Shown here one piece after another: positions 51,256-60,225 of a stretch of 64,000 bases of DNA; the first letter of the stretch is position 1, and each line of letters opens with the position of its first letter. Location: NCBI RefSeq assembly GCF_003860405.1, contig NZ_CP034170.1, positions 2,108,001 to 2,172,000 on the forward strand. Reading direction: 5' to 3'. Below the pieces are notes generated by a model that had not been told where the DNA came from, made no database searches, and saw only the letters and a program-made list of their open reading frames with translations. The stretch comes from Nakamurella antarctica (GTDB lineage: Bacteria > Actinomycetota > Actinomycetes > Mycobacteriales > Nakamurellaceae). A program made the position numbers and the translations under genes.

Positions 51256-52606
51256 GACTTGCGTGCGGGTATCCCCGGGGCGTCCCCGGCGGCTAAGAGT
51301 TCTGCCTTGATACGTGCCACTCGCACTCGGACATCTTCGCGGACCTGATCCTCATCCATGGTCGTAACGCGGCGGTTGCGCACCACGTGACGGCCCGCGA
51401 CGAACACATCTGTCACGTCGCTGCCAGAGGCGGCGTAATACAGGAACGATTCAGCATCGTGCAGCGGTGTCGCGGCGGTACCCGTCACGTCCACAAGAAC
51501 CACATCCGCTTGACCGCCCACGCGCAGCTCGCCAGTGGAACCGGCCCCGGCGGCACGGGCACCGCCCGCACTCGCCCATTCGAACACCTCAGCGCCCGAC
51601 AGCGCCTCTGGGTCGCATGCCACACCGCGCTGAAGTATCGCACCCGTCTTCAATTCCTCGAACATATCCAACGTGTTGTTGGAGGCCACTGAATCGGTAC
51701 CCAGCGCCAGGTTGATCCCAGCGTCCCGGTACTGCCCACGGGTGCGATCCCAGCGCCGAGCTTAAGGTTCGACACGGGGTTGTGGGAGATGCTGACATTT
51801 GCCCGTGCGAGAAGTTCGAGGTCACCCTCCAAAGGATGGACCGCGTGTGCAATGTGCAGTGTGGTTTCAAAAAGACCCAGATCAAAAACCTGCCGAATGG
51901 GGGAAACTCCGTGCTGCGCCAGGGATTGCTCGATTTCACGCCGGGTCTCCGAGAGGTGAATCTGAACGCCAATTCCCGACTGGCGAGCTCGCGCCGCTAC
52001 GTCGGCGATCAGCTCCGCCGAGCAGGTGTAGGGCGCATGCAGACCATAGGTGACGTGCACTAACGGGTCACCGCGAAATTCATCTACTAAGTGTGGTGTC
52101 TGGTCTACTACTTCTGCTCCAGTGCCACCGAAGGCCAGGGGAAAGCCGACTGAGTCGTATCCAAAGACGGTGGGCGCAGCATTGACCCGCATCCCCGCTT
52201 CCGAGACTGCCGCAAGCAACATCGAGTCCCAATGAAACATATCGATGAAAGCAGTAGTTCCGGACCTCAACATTTCTACCATCGCGAGCCGCAGCCCCGC
52301 CCGCATATCCGCGCCCGTCATTCGCAGTTCGAAGGCGCGCATGTGCTCGAGCCAAATATGCAACGGCACGTTATCGGAATATCCGCGTAGCAATGTCATT
52401 GCGGAGTGCGTGTGGCCGTTGGTAAGGCCAGCGATCACGACCCTGCCTACGCCATCGATGTCGCCAGCGCCCCGTGGCCCCCGAACTGGTCCGACGTAAT
52501 CAATCACGCCCGTCGACGAGGAGAACGCTATCTCGCTTCTCTCCAAGACCACGCCGGCGATGGGGACAATCGTTGCTCCGACGATGCGGATACTGCTGGC
52601 CGTCAT
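51252..52606 (-). pseudogene. Amidohydrolase (MTA/SAH deaminase-like), split by a one-base deletion
   Basis: Together two frames make a ~451-residue metal-dependent deaminase-type amidohydrolase. The N-terminal frame (52606 to about 51735, open on to 51650) has NGHTHSAMTLLRG, VHVTYGLHAPYTCS, IHLSETRREIEQS, THIAHAVHP-like HIAHAVH and SNLKLGAGIAPV. The C-terminal frame (about 51734 to 51252) has AGINLALGTDSVASNNTLDMFEELKTG, with the metal Asp, and ADVVLVDV. Adding one base in CTGCCC at 51732-51737 joins them as PVGQYRDAGINLALGTDS. ATG 52606 follows AAAGG. The intact family deaminates methylthioadenosine, adenosylhomocysteine or related compounds. Either a sequencing error or a real loss of function. 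Confidence 0.85.
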
Positions 52607-52678
52607 AGCCTTTATCCTTTGCGACAGAGCCACCGGGGCTCTCAAGTGAGTGAGAAACGTTGCGATACAGAGGATCTG

Positions 52679-54040
52679 TCAGCCGTTGAGACCGGACAGC
52701 GACTTCCAGTAGTCCCAGTCGACGGCCCAATCGAAGATGTCGCCGTCGGATGGCGAAAGCAGCACATCAGTGCCGCTGACTTCCACCGGGTCGCCGTAAA
52801 GAGCAGAGTCGTAATAGGACTTCGCGTCGGGGATCGAGAGGTTGACGCAGCCGTGCGTCACATTGCTGGTTCCCTGAGCATCAACGCTATTCGGGTTGGA
52901 GTGGATGAATTCACCATTGTTGGAAATTCGAACAGCCCATTTTTCCGGAATGTTCGTATACCCATAGCGCGGATTCGACATGAGTTTGGTCTCAAAGAAT
53001 TCGGAGACGACGTGGATGCCCGAACGGGTGGTCAAATCGTTGTTTTCGCCGCCGCCTCGACCAAATGACGCTTCGTAGGTTGCCACCACGTTTCCATCTC
53101 GCTTCACGACGAGCTCGTGTGAGTTGACGTCGGCGATCACCACTTGATTACGACCAATCGTAAAATCGCTGGTGAGATCCTCCCGGCCCCAGTACCCATT
53201 ACCGAAATCTGTACCGTAAAGGTTGGCTTCGACGTGAACTACGGTCCCAGATGGCCAGTAATTCTGCGGTCGGTAGTCCAGTGCCCACAGGCCTCCGTCG
53301 TGTTGAATCCATGCCCACGCACCCTCCACCGCTGGTGTGGTGGTAATGGAAATTCCCTTTTCGATGGCGGCGCGGTCGAGGGGCTTCACGCCGAACGTGA
53401 TCATCACCGGCGTTGCCACACCCACCACCGCACCATCAGCAGGCGACATCGTGGTCCTCGCAGTACCAGAAGCGGGAGTGAGTGTGGTGTAGGTGCCAGC
53501 GATCAATACCGCCACACCATCGGCTCCCACCGCAGATCCAGCCGCGGTATAAACCTTTCCGTACCCCAGTTCCTCGCTCGCGGTCCAAGTTGCGCCGTCG
53601 CCGCTGACCGTGCCTGCGACCGCTTTGCCATCGGGGTTGGTTAAGGCGAAATCCTTGATGGTGCCTGCTGCCACGGTCACCACAATCGGCGTGCTCGGCG
53701 ATATCCCCACCGCTCCCAATGGCGGCGTGGAGCTTACGCTCGCCGGCGGCGGCGGGGGTGGCGTGGCAGTACTGAGAGAGGCCGATGCCGTCGCGGGAGC
53801 TGCCGTGACGGCAGTGGCTGAGCTGGACGACGCGCTCGCCGTAGGCGATGTTGGGATGGCCGCGGGAACAGTGGCTATCCCGGTGGGATCCACAGATGCG
53901 GACGGCGTCGTCACGGCCGATGACGCGGGGGTAGAGGAGCTCAGCGGCATCGAAGTTGCCGATGACGAAGTACAACCCGCAACACAAATTAGGAGCGTCG
54001 CGCTCACCATTGCGGGAAAAAGGGTTCGAACAAATGTCAT
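52679..54040 (-). CDS. L,D-transpeptidase lipoprotein (YkuD, LdtMt2-like)
   Basis: A 453-residue cell-wall enzyme making 3-3 cross-links in peptidoglycan. The N terminus has a lipoprotein signal ending LLICVAGC, so it is anchored to the outer face of the membrane. A ~90-residue Ser/Thr/Ala linker follows, then two Ig-like domains (residues ~105-275) and the YkuD domain with IHSNPNSV and the catalytic motif THGCVNLSIPDAK near 395. A C-terminal extension contains DWAVDWDYW. The order Ldt-DUF3618-Bcp is the same as in mycobacteria. Confidence 0.93.
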   Translation of the reverse strand: MTFVRTLFPAMVSATLLICVAGCTSSSATSMPLSSSTPASSAVTTPSASVDPTGIATVPAAIPTSPTASASSSSATAVTAAPATASASLSTATPPPPPPASVSSTPPLGAVGISPSTPIVVTVAAGTIKDFALTNPDGKAVAGTVSGDGATWTASEELGYGKVYTAAGSAVGADGVAVLIAGTYTTLTPASGTARTTMSPADGAVVGVATPVMITFGVKPLDRAAIEKGISITTTPAVEGAWAWIQHDGGLWALDYRPQNYWPSGTVVHVEANLYGTDFGNGYWGREDLTSDFTIGRNQVVIADVNSHELVVKRDGNVVATYEASFGRGGGENNDLTTRSGIHVVSEFFETKLMSNPRYGYTNIPEKWAVRISNNGEFIHSNPNSVDAQGTSNVTHGCVNLSIPDAKSYYDSALYGDPVEVSGTDVLLSPSDGDIFDWAVDWDYWKSLSGLNG

Positions 54041-54196
54041 TGAGCAGATCCGCCTAGCTGGTGTTTCCGGAGTATGTATTCGACTCTGGATGCATCACAG
54101 CTGCGCGGCCAAAGCTTCGCCTATCAAGATACCGGAGCGCGGGGTTCTCGCGGGCGAATATCTCTAGACGTGTGCCGCGCGGAAAACACCCGCTGG

Positions 54197-54418
54197 CTAC
54201 TTCAGGATGCGTCGGACAATCAATGCACCGATAAGCACGCCCACGCCGATCAACGCGTACTTAACCTTGGGCGCAGAAAGTTTGGAGGTGACTGTCTGCT
54301 TAGCGTCATTCACCAGTTTTTTTGGATTGGCGCGGATGGTCAGCTCATCCACGGTGACAGCAAGCGCATCTCGAGCGCGCTCGATCTCCGCCTGGATGGT
54401 GTCAGCATCGCGGGCCAC
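54197..54418 (-). CDS. DUF3618 membrane protein
   Basis: A 73-residue protein with an N-terminal amphipathic part (DTIQAEIERARDALAVTVDEL, then ANPKKLV) and a C-terminal membrane helix (YALIGVGVLIGALIVRRIL). This is the DUF3618 pattern. GTG 54418 follows GAGGGAG with about seven bases spacing. It is divergent from bcp with 66 bases between starts. Function unknown; membership in the Ldt-Bcp neighbourhood is conserved. Confidence 0.88.
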   Translation of the reverse strand: MARDADTIQAEIERARDALAVTVDELTIRANPKKLVNDAKQTVTSKLSAPKVKYALIGVGVLIGALIVRRILK

Positions 54419-54472
54419 TGTTTTCTCCCTCACACGTACCTACCGGACACAGGACTGCATCGGGCTAGCTAA

Positions 54473-54478
54473 TACCCT
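54473..54478 (+). promoter_or_regulatory. -10 element implying a leaderless bcp transcript
   Basis: TACCCT (TAnnnT) ends six bases before the bcp ATG at 54485, so transcription would begin at or next to the start codon. No ribosome-binding site is present, which agrees. No clear -35 box. Confidence 0.4.
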
Positions 54479-54484
54479 ACTTGT

Positions 54485-54961
54485 ATGACCACACAGCCAA
54501 TTGACGTGGGCGATGACGCCCCAGCATTTTCCCTTCCTGACAGCTCCAACACAGAGGTGAGCTTGAGCGACTTCACCGGCAAAAAAGTCGTCCTGTACTT
54601 CTACCCAGCGGCGCTCACACCGGGCTGCACCACACAGGCCTGCGATTTCACAGCAGCGAGAGGCGTGTTTGATACATCGGGCTACACCGTGATCGGTATC
54701 TCCCCCGATGCACCCGCCAAGCTGGAGGCGTTCCGGGCGCGAGAAAATCTAGACCTTCTGCTGCTGTCAGACCCAGAAAGGAAGGTGCTCTCTTCGTATG
54801 GTGCCTTCGGCGAAAAGAAGAATTATGGCAAAACGGTGATGGGCGTGATCCGCTCGACTTTCGTTATCGACGAACGGGGCAAGGTCGAGAAGGTCTGGCG
54901 AAACATCAAAGCGACGGGTCATGTGGCAAGGCTGATCAAAGAGCTGGGAGTGGGCGAGTGA
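54485..54961 (+). CDS. bcp: Thioredoxin-dependent peroxiredoxin (BCP type)
   Basis: A 158-residue peroxidase reducing H2O2 and organic peroxides. APAFSLPDSSN at the start and LYFYPAALTPGCTTQACDFT with the peroxidatic Cys and the resolving Cys five residues later (C-x4-C) are characteristic. GEKKNYGKTVMGVIRSTFVID is the C-terminal family signature. No signal peptide. Probably leaderless. Confidence 0.95.
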   Translation: MTTQPIDVGDDAPAFSLPDSSNTEVSLSDFTGKKVVLYFYPAALTPGCTTQACDFTAARGVFDTSGYTVIGISPDAPAKLEAFRARENLDLLLLSDPERKVLSSYGAFGEKKNYGKTVMGVIRSTFVIDERGKVEKVWRNIKATGHVARLIKELGVGE

Positions 54962-55062
54962 TCCAGAGCCAGCGCTCCGTCCATTTTCACCGGTACGGAA
55001 CATAGCTCGGTGCCCGCTAAACTGATGAACGTTGTCTGGCTCGCGAGAGTGCTGACGACGCT

Positions 55063-55136
55063 GGGGCCGTAGCCCAATTGGCAGAGGCACACGGTTTAGG
55101 TCCGTGCCAGTGAGGGTTCGACTCCCTTCGGCCCCA
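55063..55136 (+). tRNA. tRNA-Leu (anticodon UAG) with a short variable loop
   Basis: Acceptor GGGGCCG/CGGCCCC, D-arm GCCCAATTGGCAGAGGC, anticodon stem CACGG/CCGTG with loop TTTAGGT giving UAG, variable loop CCAGT of only five bases, T-arm GAGGG TTCGACT CCCTT, discriminator A. Total 74 bases. UAG reads the Leu codon CUA. Bacterial tRNA-Leu is normally class II with a long variable arm, so the short loop is unusual. Confidence 0.88.
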
Positions 55137-55225
55137 CACAGGTATTACCCGCTGACCAGCAATAAGCTCTTGGAAAATGCCTCAGTTTCAGGTGGAGCGC
55201 CGGGCAAGAGGTGAGCGGAAGCACC

Positions 55226-55648
55226 CTAGGTAAGCACAGAGCTCAGCAGCAAACTTGTCTCGCTGTTCACGACTCCCTCGATCGACCGGATGCGGCCCAG
55301 TACGCGGTCAAAACCGGCAAGACTGTCGGTGCGTATGTCGGCTACAAGGTCCCAGCCACCATTGGTGGTGTGTAGCGCTTCTACTTCGGCGAGGCCACGC
55401 AGCCGCCTGATGACCGAGTCGGTACTTCTTCCCTCTACTTCGATGAGCGCGATCGCCCTCACCGTGGACGAGTCGGGAAATTCTCGAACACGCACCGAAA
55501 AGCCAACCACAGTGCCAGTTTCCATCAATTTCTCTAGCCGCGCGGCGATTGTGGCGCGGGTAACACCCAGCTGTCGGCTGAGGCTGGCAACGGGTTCGCG
55601 CGCGTTGACCCGTAAAAGTGCCAGTAGTCGTTGGTCAAGGTCATCCAT
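55226..55648 (-). CDS. Lrp/AsnC-family transcriptional regulator
   Basis: A 140-residue regulator: N-terminal winged helix-turn-helix (DDLDQRLLALLRVNAREPVASLSRQLGVTRATIAARLEKL), then a RAM ligand domain (AIALIEVEGRSTDSVIRRLRGL and GGWDLVADIRTDSLAGFDRVL). ATG 55648 or 55663 starts, both without a visible ribosome-binding site. It is divergent from the CtlX-like gene with about 120 bases between starts, so it likely controls that gene in response to an amino acid such as arginine or citrulline (inference). Confidence 0.9.
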   Translation of the reverse strand: MDDLDQRLLALLRVNAREPVASLSRQLGVTRATIAARLEKLMETGTVVGFSVRVREFPDSSTVRAIALIEVEGRSTDSVIRRLRGLAEVEALHTTNGGWDLVADIRTDSLAGFDRVLGRIRSIEGVVNSETSLLLSSVLT

Positions 55649-55768
55649 GCACAGAATGTACATCGGGACTATTCAGAGTGAATGTTTGACAGCACATATT
55701 GATGCTCTTTTTGGATTGTGGGTGACTATTCAGACGTTCTACGGTGAGGAGAACCCTGAGGAGTCTCG

Positions 55769-56701
55769 ATGTCTATCCAAGCGCCTGCGTCGATCGTCAT
55801 GATCAGACCGCACCACTTCCTGCCCAACCCGCAAACCCTGAGCGACAACTCCTTCCAGGCTCCCATCAGTAGCTACCACCCGGACGTAGCGGCTCGAGCT
55901 TTCCAAGAAGTGACCGCCGCAGCGCAGACCCTGCGATCTCACGGTGTCTATGTCCACCTGTTCGACGACGAAGGCACGGCAACACCCGACAGCGTCTTTC
56001 CTAACAACTGGTTCAGCACTCATGCGGGGGGTCACGTGGCGATCTACCCCATGACGGCTCCGAACCGGCGGCGCGAACGCAGAAGCGACGTCATCGAGCT
56101 CCTCAAACGTGACTACCGAGTGCAAGACGTCATCGATTACTCAGGTTTGGAACAGGATTCGATCTTCCTCGAAGGCACCGGCGCTATGGTCCTGGATCAC
56201 ATCACTCGGATCGCTTACGTGGCGCGATCCAACAGAGCCGACCCGATCGCGCTCGAACGCTTCTGCACTAACTTTGGCTACGAGCCCCTAGCGTTCGACG
56301 CGCGCGATGAAGCCGGAATACGTTGCTACCACACCAATGTCATGTTGTGCGTCGGTACCGATTTTGCACTCGCCGGCCTGGTCATGATCAGCGACCGAGA
56401 GCGACGCGCTGAGGTTGCGCAGCGACTCGCCGCACCTGGCCGTCAGGTAATCGAACTAAGTCACGCCCAAATCGGCGAATTTGCTGGAAATGCCCTGGAA
56501 CTTCAAGGAGATCACGGTCGCATTTTGGCCATGTCAACCCGAGCCGAACGCTCACTCACTCCGTCACAACGAGCGCGCGTCGAGCACAGCTGCATCATTG
56601 TGCCCCTCGAGGTACCGACCCTGGAACTTGCAGGCGGGTCGGTCCGTTGCATGATCGCCGGAATCCACCTTGAGCCCCGGTTCGCCCCAGCCGTGAGCTA
56701 G
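55769..56701 (+). CDS. CtlX-like amidinotransferase-fold hydrolase (citrulline/arginine catabolism)
   Basis: A 310-residue pentein-fold enzyme. TPDSVFPNNWFSTH near residue 72, LEGTGAMVLDH near 135, CYHTNVMLCVG near 188 with the catalytic His, and LELAGGSVRCMIAGIHL at the C terminus with the catalytic Cys are the family motifs shared with arginine deiminase and DDAH. The match to CtlX (citrulline utilisation hydrolase) is by motif memory; DDAH-like activity is an alternative. ATG 55769 follows GAGGAG. Divergent Lrp gene suggests amino-acid-dependent control. Stands alone. Confidence 0.88.
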   Translation: MSIQAPASIVMIRPHHFLPNPQTLSDNSFQAPISSYHPDVAARAFQEVTAAAQTLRSHGVYVHLFDDEGTATPDSVFPNNWFSTHAGGHVAIYPMTAPNRRRERRSDVIELLKRDYRVQDVIDYSGLEQDSIFLEGTGAMVLDHITRIAYVARSNRADPIALERFCTNFGYEPLAFDARDEAGIRCYHTNVMLCVGTDFALAGLVMISDRERRAEVAQRLAAPGRQVIELSHAQIGEFAGNALELQGDHGRILAMSTRAERSLTPSQRARVEHSCIIVPLEVPTLELAGGSVRCMIAGIHLEPRFAPAVS

Positions 56702-56713
56702 GAAGCGCACCGC

Positions 56714-57169
56714 TCAAAAACGATCGTTGTGGTCAGGATCGAAAATGTGCATCGCTGCTTCCTCTGCGCTGGCTGCGCCCCCGGAAAACCCGACATCCTC
56801 GGCTATCAAGCTCTTCTCATTGTCGTCGTAGCTGCCGTCGCCGGAATCCACGAGACGGCCCGCTCGCACTTCGCCCAACTCGAGTGCTTCAAATTCGCTA
56901 TCATCCTCGGTCTCGGCGCGTTCGAAGACGTCAGGAGTTTCCGCTGCTAACAACTCGTCGAGGCTCAGACCCTGAGCTTCCTCGGCTTCTGTGGGGATCT
57001 TTGTATTCGGCTCGTAGTCGGGCGGCGAATACCCTTCGTCGAGTGGATCTTCGAGTCCGCGATCAACAAGCGTGTCCTCTGCAGACAGCTGCTCGGTGCT
57101 GGAGTCACCCCCATCGTTCACGTCGCGGGAGCCATCTCGGTCGGACACTTCGAAACTTACTTCTGACAT
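56714..57169 (-). CDS. DUF5709 acidic protein
   Basis: A 151-residue, strongly acidic protein of an actinobacterial family: QLSAEDTLVDRGLEDPLDEGYSPP near the N terminus, VRAGRLVDSGDGSYDDNEKSLIAEDVGFSGGAASAEEAAMHIFD at the C terminus are the conserved blocks. No membrane segment or catalytic motif; probably largely disordered. ATG 57169 follows AAAGGAAA. Function unknown. Confidence 0.88.
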   Translation of the reverse strand: MSEVSFEVSDRDGSRDVNDGGDSSTEQLSAEDTLVDRGLEDPLDEGYSPPDYEPNTKIPTEAEEAQGLSLDELLAAETPDVFERAETEDDSEFEALELGEVRAGRLVDSGDGSYDDNEKSLIAEDVGFSGGAASAEEAAMHIFDPDHNDRF

Positions 57170-57544
57170 TTCAGGGTTTCCTTTTCACTCATTTGCCGTG
57201 ATTTGCTTCCTTCACTATGCCCTTCATTGAACGTTTCATGGTGAGAACCCACTCGTTCATGGCTACCCGAATGGCCTACTGACACTCAGCTGCAGTGCCA
57301 ATCGCACTCCAAAGGTGAAGCGCCTTCTGTACACGCAGTTGCCACATCGGTGTCCGAAATGCCCCAATTTTCTTGACCGGGTGATTTGAGTGAATCCCCT
57401 GTGAAAACCCCAGGGTATGGCCTACCTTCTGTTCACAGACCTTCGCACGGCCAACTGAAAGACGGGGACCTCCCCGAGGCTCGGTTGTTCCCCCCCGATG
57501 TGCGCGGAACCTGTTTTTCCAATATCGCGGAGAGTTGGAACCCG
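57170..57544. other. Divergent intergenic region before the ice-binding protein gene
   Basis: 375 bases between the divergent starts of the DUF5709 and ice-binding protein genes; both promoters should be here. The frame of the ice-binding gene is open upstream to 57386 but that part looks non-coding. A small palindrome (CCCCTG...CAGGG around 57396-57415) is present. Nothing else recognised. Confidence 0.5.
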
Positions 57545-58771
57545 ATGTCGCCCAGAACGTTTGCCCTCCCTCCCGTTCTAGCCGCAGCGAGTTCCATTGC
57601 TCTTGTGGCAGCCGTAACGCTTTTCACGGCTGGCCACGCCAGTGCCGCCGAATCTCCCGTTGCGCTCGGCGTTCTGAGCAGTTACTCGGTGATCGGTGGG
57701 TCAGCTGTCACGAACACGGGATCGTCAGTGGTGGGGGGTGGAATTGGAGTATCCCCCGGCACTGACCACTCTGGCATGGATCAAGCGGTCATCGGAGGAG
57801 CCATGCACTTTACCGACACCGAAGCCAGCCAAGCCCAGCTGGCGCTTGTGGGCGCGTACGACGACGCGGCCGGCCGAATTCGCACTCCCGTCGCCAGCGA
57901 ATTGGGCGGACAGACATTTCTTTCCGGGGTCTACGGAGGCCCCACACTTGGCATTACGGGGACGGTGACATTGGATGCTCAGCAGAATCCGGACGCCGTC
58001 TGGATCTTCCAAACTGACAGCACTTTGATCACCGCGACCGCCAGCTCGGTGTCGTTGATCAACGGCGCGCAGGCGTGCCACGTGTTTTGGCAGGTGCAGA
58101 GCTCTGCCACTTTGGGAACAGGCTCCACCTTCGTCGGAAATGTCTTGGCGCTCACCTCGATTACCGCTACTACGCAAGCCACCATCCAAGGCAGACTTTT
58201 GGCGCGCAACGGCGCGGTAACACTGGACACCAATACGATCACTGGCGCCGAATGCAACGGCGACACTCCACCGACATCCAGTGGAAGCGAGAGCTCCAGC
58301 AGCAGCTCTACATCCACTGGCTCCGGTTCGTCCAGCAGCTCCAGCAGCAGCTCTACATCCACTGAATCCGGTTCGTCCAGCAGCTCCAGCAGCCAGGGTT
58401 CGACCTCGAGCCAAACCAGTTCGACGAATGGCTCACCAACGACGCCTACCGCCAGTGAAGCTGAGGGGTCGAGTAACTCCACAGCCCTATCGACCACACC
58501 GTTGACCGGCCCAGTGATTACTTCGCCGGCAACAACTTCTCAGGTGACGCAGTCGTCGGTCACGAGCAAACATCCTTCCACCACGGGGAAAACCGGCGTT
58601 ATCACTCAAACTGGACAACACGGGATCGATACCGGGACGAAACAGCTGGCGATCACGGGCACTAACTCCGGCCCCATCGCAGGCGCCGCAGCGGCCTTGA
58701 TCGCTTGTGGAACCGTCCTCCTCCTCTCCGGTAGACGGCGCCTTTCTCCCCCACCGCGGCATCGCTCTTGA
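57545..58771 (+). CDS. DUF3494 ice-binding-like protein with sortase-type wall anchor
   Basis: A 408-residue surface protein. Signal peptide at the N terminus (SSIALVAAVTLFTAGHASAAES). Residues ~35-235 form a DUF3494 domain: LGVLSSYSVIGGSAVTNTGSSVVGGGIGVSPG, then PDAVWIFQTDSTLITA, HVFWQVQSSATLGTGSTFVGNVLA and GRLLARNGAVTLDTNTI, the beta-solenoid repeats of type 1 ice-binding proteins. A ~120-residue Ser/Thr linker follows, then QLAITGTNSG, a membrane helix (IAGAAAALIACGTVLLLSG) and RRR: an LAxTG sorting signal. ATG 57545 follows GGAGAG. The protein would stand on the wall and may bind ice or another surface; ice binding itself is unproven because DUF3494 also occurs in adhesins. Confidence 0.88.
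   Translation: MSPRTFALPPVLAAASSIALVAAVTLFTAGHASAAESPVALGVLSSYSVIGGSAVTNTGSSVVGGGIGVSPGTDHSGMDQAVIGGAMHFTDTEASQAQLALVGAYDDAAGRIRTPVASELGGQTFLSGVYGGPTLGITGTVTLDAQQNPDAVWIFQTDSTLITATASSVSLINGAQACHVFWQVQSSATLGTGSTFVGNVLALTSITATTQATIQGRLLARNGAVTLDTNTITGAECNGDTPPTSSGSESSSSSSTSTGSGSSSSSSSSSTSTESGSSSSSSSQGSTSSQTSSTNGSPTTPTASEAEGSSNSTALSTTPLTGPVITSPATTSQVTQSSVTSKHPSTTGKTGVITQTGQHGIDTGTKQLAITGTNSGPIAGAAAALIACGTVLLLSGRRRLSPPPRHRS
58292..58393 (+). repeat. 45-bp tandem repeat in the Ser/Thr linker
   Basis: Two full 45-bp units beginning AGCTCCAGCAGCAGCTCTAC at 58292 and 58337, and a partial third at 58382, encoding Ser-rich stretches with a TSTGSG/TSTESG spacer. Units 1 and 2 differ at two or so bases, changing Gly to Glu. 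The linker length may vary between strains. Confidence 0.85.
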
Positions 58772-58788
58772 CGTCTCCAATCGTCAAG
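58767..58788 (+). terminator. Possible weak terminator after the ice-binding gene
   Basis: CTTGACG and CGTCAAG form a 7-bp stem around an 8-base loop, overlapping the stop codon. No T run. Confidence 0.35.
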
Positions 58789-58823
58789 GAGCATCGGGGA
58801 GCGAGCCCCCGCGGCCACAACGC

Positions 58824-59426
58824 TCAGATCAGCCCGAGGGCCGCCTTGAGCTGCGGCAGCATTAAGGCGGTGGCTAGACCGCGATGCGACTGCGCGTCCT
58901 TCTCTGCGGGCGTCAACTCCGCCGAAGAGCGACCGTCGCCACCCTCGGGCACGAAAATGGGATCGTAGCCAAAGCCGTTGCTGCCGCGCTCTTCTCGGAT
59001 TACTACCCCGCGCCACTGGCCGCGGACCACTCTCGGCTCCTCGCCTGGCACCGCGAGCGCGAGGGCGCAGACGAATTCGGCCCCCCGACGTTCGTCGGGC
59101 GTGTCGGTCAGCTGCGCCAGTACGAGCTGCTTATTCGCATCGTCATCGCCATGGTGACCAGCCCACCTAGCGGACAGCACGCCAGGCATCGAGTTCAGCG
59201 CATCAACACAAAATCCGGAGTCGTCGGCCAACGAGATCTCACCTGTTTCCCGCGCCGCCTGGACCGCCTTGTCCACCGCGTTTGCTTCGAAAGTGGCGCC
59301 TGTTTCGGGTTCCTCGGGAAACTCGCGGACGTCGGAGAGCCCGAGAACCTTCACGCTGTCACCCAGGATGCGTTGCAGCTCGGCGAGTTTTTTGGCATTT
59401 CGGGTGGCAAGCAGAATGCGGCTCAT
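58824..59426 (-). CDS. rdgB: Non-canonical purine NTP pyrophosphatase (RdgB/HAM1)
   Basis: A 200-residue house-cleaning enzyme hydrolysing ITP, dITP and XTP. LLATRNAKKLAELQRIL at the N terminus, TFEANAVDKA, LADDSGFCVDAL and GSNGFGYDPIFVPEG, plus the end motif SHRGLA, are the family signatures. It shares one base with the rph stop codon (TGATG), so the two are an operon, as is usual in actinobacteria. Confidence 0.95.
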   Translation of the reverse strand: MSRILLATRNAKKLAELQRILGDSVKVLGLSDVREFPEEPETGATFEANAVDKAVQAARETGEISLADDSGFCVDALNSMPGVLSARWAGHHGDDDANKQLVLAQLTDTPDERRGAEFVCALALAVPGEEPRVVRGQWRGVVIREERGSNGFGYDPIFVPEGGDGRSSAELTPAEKDAQSHRGLATALMLPQLKAALGLI

Positions 59427-60193
59427 CAGTTTTTTACCGATTTCTTGGGCTCGGGCAGCTGTTTTGGGTACGGCGCTGCCAGCGCTTCACGCTGCAGCCT
59501 TGTCAGGACGTGAATACCAGCCAGCGCAGAATCGATCATTGTGTTCAGGGTGGCTCTCGAGAATGTGGCGCCCTCCCCCGTGCCCTGCACCTCCACGATG
59601 GTCCCAGCGTCCGTGGCCACCACATTCATGTCGACCTCAGCGCGCGAATCTTCCTCGTACGGCAAATCCAGCCGCACTTTGCCGCCGACTACACCGACCG
59701 AGACTCCGGCGATCTGGCAGGACAACGTTTGCGGGTGGGCCAACACGCCAGAGGCGTGCATCCAGGTCAATGCATCTGCCAGCGCCACGTACGCGCCCGT
59801 GACGGCTGCGGTGCGAGTACCGCCATCTGCTTGCAGTACATCGCAGTCGATAGCGATGGTGTTCTCCCCCAGCGCGGCAAGATCAATGCAAGCACGAAGT
59901 GACCGACCTATCAGCCTGGATATCTCGTGGGTCCGACCACCGATTTTGCCGCGCACCGCTTCCCGATCCGATCTGGTGTGGGTTGCCGACGGCAACATCG
60001 CATATTCGGCGGTAAGCCACCCTGAGCCAGAACCTTTGCGCCACCGCGGAACTCCCGGAGTCACACTTGCGGCGCACAGCACTTTAGTCCCGCCAAATTC
60101 CACCAAAACACTGCCAGCGGGATGCAATTGATAGCCGCGAGTGAACCTTACGGGCCGGAGTTCGTCGTCGTTTCTGCCGTCGTTACGCACCAT
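59426..60193 (-). CDS. rph: Ribonuclease PH
   Basis: A 255-residue phosphorolytic 3'-5' exoribonuclease trimming tRNA precursors. [56 protein letters not shown] and [20 protein letters not shown] are the conserved blocks, including the phosphate-binding GGTR. The start is ATG 60193. First gene of the rph-rdgB pair; the rhomboid gene lies 32 bases upstream on the same strand. Confidence 0.96.
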   Translation of the reverse strand: MVRNDGRNDDELRPVRFTRGYQLHPAGSVLVEFGGTKVLCAASVTPGVPRWRKGSGSGWLTAEYAMLPSATHTRSDREAVRGKIGGRTHEISRLIGRSLRACIDLAALGENTIAIDCDVLQADGGTRTAAVTGAYVALADALTWMHASGVLAHPQTLSCQIAGVSVGVVGGKVRLDLPYEEDSRAEVDMNVVATDAGTIVEVQGTGEGATFSRATLNTMIDSALAGIHVLTRLQREALAAPYPKQLPEPKKSVKN

Positions 60194-60225
60194 GGGTGAA
60201 GGGTAACGGTTGAAAGGATGTGGAT

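Noticed and set aside
57725-58414. Minus-strand 229-codon frame opposite the ice-binding gene
   Set aside because: Its AAGRTG-like repeats are only the complement of the Ser linker repeat.
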